A stretch of DNA of 64,000 bases from Patiria miniata (taxonomy: Eukaryota > Echinodermata > Asteroidea > Valvatida > Asterinidae): positions 6,337,909 through 6,401,908 of the forward strand of contig NW_024037067.1 in assembly GCF_015706575.1 (NCBI RefSeq). The letters run 5' to 3'. The notes beneath the pieces were generated by a model. That model worked only from the letters and a program-made list of their open reading frames with translations, did no database searches and had not been told where the DNA came from. Every line of letters starts with the position of its first letter. Positions within the stretch are counted from its first letter, which is position 1. Shown here piece after piece: positions 60,404-64,000 of the stretch. The position numbers and the translations under genes were made by a program.

Positions 60404-60827
60404 TCAAGGAACAAAAATGCATCCCCTTTGTTTAAAGCTACTCCAAGGAGCCAAAGTGTCCTCATTCTACCATCAAAGGTCACATTTCTTATCAGTGTCC
60501 TTAGTGTCCTCTTATAAAACCCTAGGGACATTCCCATGGCCAGACAATCATTGAAGACAGTTCCAGACAATCAGGGATCAATAAAGGGTGGCTAGACATT
60601 CAGTCAACATTCCTATAGAAAAAACAGAAAGTAATTTGAAACCCAGCCCATCGATTAATTGAGGAATGTCCCCCATATCAATAATGGTTTAACTTTTCAG
60701 CAAATAGAATAAGCTCATGGGAAGGTTTCTCAATTATAAAAAGAATTGTCCGAATTTATTGCAAGTGGTTCCTGCAATGAGGTTGCATTGTCTGCAGATA
60801 ATTGTCCTCGAAGTCTTCCAATCTTAA

Positions 60828-61286
60828 AGGGAATAAACATCATTTGCTTTTGCTGTAATTTTCAGAAATGGATGGAATTGGGGGGTTGGAAATATATAGC
60901 AAATATAGTTACACTGACTTTTTTGAGGTTTTGGGTTCGAAAATGCTATAAAAACCAAGAAAAACAATCATTTTCCTGTAGTCTGGTTCCCTGACTCCAT
61001 ATAAGAAGAAACAGAGCAGTTTACATACATTGGGGAAATGTAAGGTCAGGGAACCAGTCTAGCTGGCTTGTAACCGTTCATAGGTGTGTAATCGATTGCA
61101 AACAAGTGCGATGGTCAATTGGGGCCAGTATTTGAAAAAATACCACTTTTCTTGAAAATGACAGTATACCAGGTGCCATGATTTTACAGGATGCTTTACA
61201 CTGTCATTCACTAACAGTCCAGCAAGGTATTTCAAAATGATTTGGTAGTTGTTTTTTTTGATGTTTGCAAATGTTGTATTTTCCCT
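60828..61286 (+). mobile_element. TTAA-flanked MITE, copy b (459 bp)
   Basis: TTAA at 60824-60827 and 61287-61290. It is nearly identical to the copy at 204-718 except that about 55 bp containing the palindrome are missing (GTATTTGAAAAAA joins straight to TACCACTTTTC). Noncoding. Confidence 0.88.
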
Positions 61287-61290
61287 TTAA

Positions 61291-61820
61291 AGGTAATGTC
61301 CTACAACATTTGCAAACATCAAAAAACATCAAAAAACAAAACTACCAAATTGTTATGATTATGAAATACTTTACTTGACCAAAGTGAATACAAGTCTCAA
61401 GCATCCTGTGAAATCATGGCACCTGGTGTGCTCACATTTCTAAGAAAAGTGGCATTTTTGGATCAATTCGTTCAGAAAAAACGGACTTTGTTCAAATACT
61501 GGTACTGCCCCCTGTTTAGTCCACATTTTGTTTGCAATCGGTTAAACATCCGCGAACGGGTGCAAGCCAGCTGGTCTGGTTCCCTTAATACCTGAAAATT
61601 TCCCGATGTCTATAAGCTGCTCTGTTTCGTCAGAAGTAGGGTAAGGGAACCAGACCAAAAGAACAGCCATTTTGTTTTCTTGGTTTTTCCAACATCCATG
61701 CACACAAAACTGTAAACAGGTCAGTGTAACAATTTTTGCTATAAAATACTAACCTATTATACAAATCCATCATGTTCTGAAAATTACAGCAAAAGCAAAT
61801 GTTGTAGGTGTATATTGCCT
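61291..61820 (-). mobile_element. TTAA-flanked MITE, copy c (530 bp, inverted, subfamily)
   Basis: Uses the same TTAA (61287-61290) as the right flank of copy b and runs in the opposite direction: AGGTAATGTCCTACAACATT at the left, GTTGTAGGTGTATATTGCCT at the right. Body words (GCAAACATCAAAAAAC, CACCTGGTGTGC, AATTACAGCAAAAGCAAAT) place it in the same family, but with different outer ends and more divergence, closest to the copy at 5865-6368. Confidence 0.8.
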
Positions 61821-62878
61821 ATAAATAAATTCCTGTGTGACTAAATTTTATGCAGTTCTTTCATTACCTCTTTCCGACAATGTCTGCTAAAAAGGCAAGG
61901 CATTACTTTGCAAAACCGAACTTGTTAACAAAGAAATGCAAAAGTGACAATAAGCAAAGCAAAGCCAACAAACAAATAATGCCAGTATTTCAACAGGCCA
62001 TCACGTTATTTTTATTTTTATTTTAAATGAACAACAAAATTGTACAGAACCTTTCTGAAATGTTAGAAGTAAAATACAAAATGCACTCTCAACATGCAAA
62101 AGGGCATGGGGAAATGCAAAACATTTTACACAATTCACTCTAAAAAAAAAACTATGCTAGAGTCTACCTCAGTAAATACTTCAAATTGTGCCCTTTTTCC
62201 CTACATTGCAAATGCACATTGCATATTTTTCAAATGAAAAATAATGGCTATTTTCACCTGCACAAATGCCATAGGACTATGTGGATTTCAAATTGCACTT
62301 TTGTTATCATCAAAAATCTAGGGACTTCGGGCCTCCGTCACAAAAAGTCAGATGTATAATCCCCCCCCCCATGTCCTTCATTTGATTGAGAGCATTATGT
62401 CAGAATAACATGCAAACAATCACCATAATGCCAACATCACTGACTTCAACACTTAGCTCCACCCCTTAAAAATACTTTCAATAGATCAGCTGAACTGACA
62501 TTCCAGTAAATGTGAAAGGTAGAAATCGTCAGGAGTTTATGCCAAGGACACACCTTTGAATGGAGAGGTTTAGCGAGGGGAGAAGCATCACGTATGCAGC
62601 CCAAGTGGTGTCAATTTGATCAATTCTTCAGATTTCAGGATTTTTGGAAACATGGATTTTATACCGAGCAATTATTGTTGTGTCTTGCCTCATGTCGGGC
62701 AAAAGTTATGTTGAGTTATGACTATCACATGACTATCATGACTATCACATGACCATCACATGTCTTTCACAAGACCATCAAATGACCACCTCATGCATGC
62801 ACATACCTATTGTGCTATGGGTGCTGTTACATGTATGTTCTTTGTCAGTCAGTGTTTTGCAGGCAATTTTTTTTAATA
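61821..62878. other. Intergenic, no gene
   Basis: AT-rich, with a short imperfect tandem repeat of GACTATCACAT words at 62715-62790. Nothing coding was recognised. Confidence 0.45.
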
Positions 62879-63306
62879 CAGTGAAATCTCGGTAAGCCAA
62901 AACCTGCTACCTCAAAAACTCTTCTTGCCCAAAGACGGAGAACTTTTTCCTGTCAATTGTGATGCGATCAAGCCAAACGAGTCATTTGCCGGGAACTTTT
63001 ATTTGGAGATTCAGGCCAAAATAGGGCCACTTCACCACATCACGTCATCATATCTCTTGGTGTTCCAACTTCCATAATTTTTCACCTGAAGTTGGTATCA
63101 GCATGCAGTTTTCACAGCAGTAATGCGGAGATTGTGCTCTTTTCACATTTGTAGAAAACAAAATGACCAGGGTCGACAAGAGGCTCATTTAGCTTGTTCG
63201 CAGCACAAATGTTGTTGAAAAAAAAATCCATTTGCTAACCCAAAACCCTGCTTAGCTCAAAATTTGAGCCCATTCCCTTGAGGTTTGACTTATCGAGATT
63301 TCAATG
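62879..63306. mobile_element. pogo-like MITE (428 bp)
   Basis: Left end CAGTGAAATCTCGGTAAGCC after TA, right end GACTTATCGAGATTTCAATG, forming 20-28-bp imperfect inverted repeats of the pogo/Tigger type. The right TA is not clean. No transposase is seen. The ends differ from the element at 12064, so this is another subfamily. Confidence 0.65.
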
Positions 63307-63783
63307 TCTACAGTTCATTTATAGGCCTATATGTACCGGTACTGGTATGTAAATGTTGGGCAAATCAAAATGTATGATTTCTAAATAATGGGGAATGCTC
63401 CCCCCCCCCCCCCCCCATCGACTTACTGATTTTATTGATTTAATGTCATCTTTGGCGACTTTAACTCTCCTCATCCACAACGAAAACCGTCACGTCCAAT
63501 ATTCACCGGACCTGTTTTTGAGACTGGGTGTGGAGGATCCGGCGCAAAATTTTCCCTTGGAATCTACCCTTGCAAGGACAAGCAGCTGGCTTCCTTACTC
63601 AAGGGGCTGAACCAAGTTCATTTCCTTCCAGCAGTATAACACCTACGTGTACACCTAGCTCCCAATCCCCAGGTCAAACCAAAAAGGGAAATCCAGCTTG
63701 TTACAGTGTTTTTGAGTTTTTGGCACCTTGAAAGAGGCAGGAAACATGTCATCTCCACTTATACCCCCTTGCTTCTTTCCCAG

Positions 63784-63997
63784 CTGTTCATGATGTCATT
63801 TTCTTTCCCGCAAAAGGCCACAGATGGCAGGTCTTGGCTGCCTTGCCTTGTTATTGTTTGGATTTGGCAATGGAGGAAGATTGGAACGTGTGGCAAGAAA
63901 TTATCGAAAGAGGAGGAGTGTGGCTCCAAAATATTGTTCAGTTGGAAACATTTTTGAAAATAGAAAAGGTGGAGCATGGACATGCTGTTCGTTATTA
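63784..63997 (+). CDS. Candidate exon of an unrecognised gene running off the window
   Basis: Follows a strong acceptor (CCCCCTTGCTTCTTTCCCAG, ending at 63783). Entered with two bases completing a codon, it is open for 70 codons: VHDVIFFPAKGHRWQVLA, then CLDLAMEEDWNVWQEIIERG and VWLQNIVQLETFLKIEK, helical in character, to a stop (TAA) at 63995-63997. A donor could also lie at GAAAAG|GTGGAG (63966). No family was recognised. A competing frame is also open over part of the stretch. Confidence 0.33.
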
Positions 63998-64000
63998 AAG

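Noticed and set aside
63430-63640. Frame reading NVIFGDFNSPHP, like the GDFN motif of LINE endonucleases
   Set aside because: Neighbouring residues do not continue as an endonuclease or reverse transcriptase, all three frames are open here, and there is no start or acceptor.
1-64000. CRISPR arrays, operons, rRNA genes, riboswitches and retrovirus-like, LTR or Polinton copies
   Set aside because: Looked for by eye and not seen; the direct repeats present are minisatellites or transposon ends.

Overview
The window looks like nuclear DNA of an invertebrate deuterostome. Genes are split by many small GT-AG introns, coding density is very low, long G, C, A and T runs are common, and TACATGTA-type words and small DNA-transposon derivatives (MITEs) are frequent. 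An echinoderm or hemichordate fits best; this is an impression from texture and gene content, not a placement. I see no bacterial features, CRISPR array, rRNA gene, or retrovirus, LTR or Polinton copy.

Genes lie mainly in the left third. A four-exon gene for mitochondrial transcription elongation factor (TEFM, + strand, 3118-5622) converges on a three-exon gene for the copper and cytochrome-oxidase assembly factor COX19 (- strand, 9840-7676). COX19 is head-to-head with a six-exon gene (+, 11089-15372) for a 401-residue protein with one C-terminal RRM that I cannot name. On the minus strand, at 19848-18981 and 43152-42322, are two genes for small secreted proteins with a signal peptide (seen for the second), an acidic pro-region, a dibasic site and an anaphylatoxin/fibulin-like cysteine domain. 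They flank 23 kb with no other firm gene. A + strand signal-peptide exon with a compact promoter (about 23958-24375) is a possible further gene. The last 220 bases may hold an exon of a gene continuing to the right.

Most of the rest is repeat fossil. The main family is a roughly 500-bp MITE flanked by TTAA: five long copies, two fragments, and one pair sharing a single TTAA. There are also pogo-like and Harbinger-like MITEs, a 659-bp element with 28-bp terminal inverted repeats and internal copies of its end motif, tRNA-derived SINEs, several unclassified interspersed repeats, and minisatellites with 42-, 93- and 150-bp units. Between about 44 kb and 63.7 kb I find repeats but no convincing gene.

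Functionally, TEFM and COX19 both serve mitochondrial respiration, one in mtDNA transcription and one in complex IV assembly. Their adjacency matters for genome history: from memory, human TEFM lies beside ADAP2 and human COX19 beside ADAP1. The two anaphylatoxin-like genes are the most interesting candidate for an undescribed system: a small dispersed cluster of secreted, probably processed, cysteine-rich peptides.
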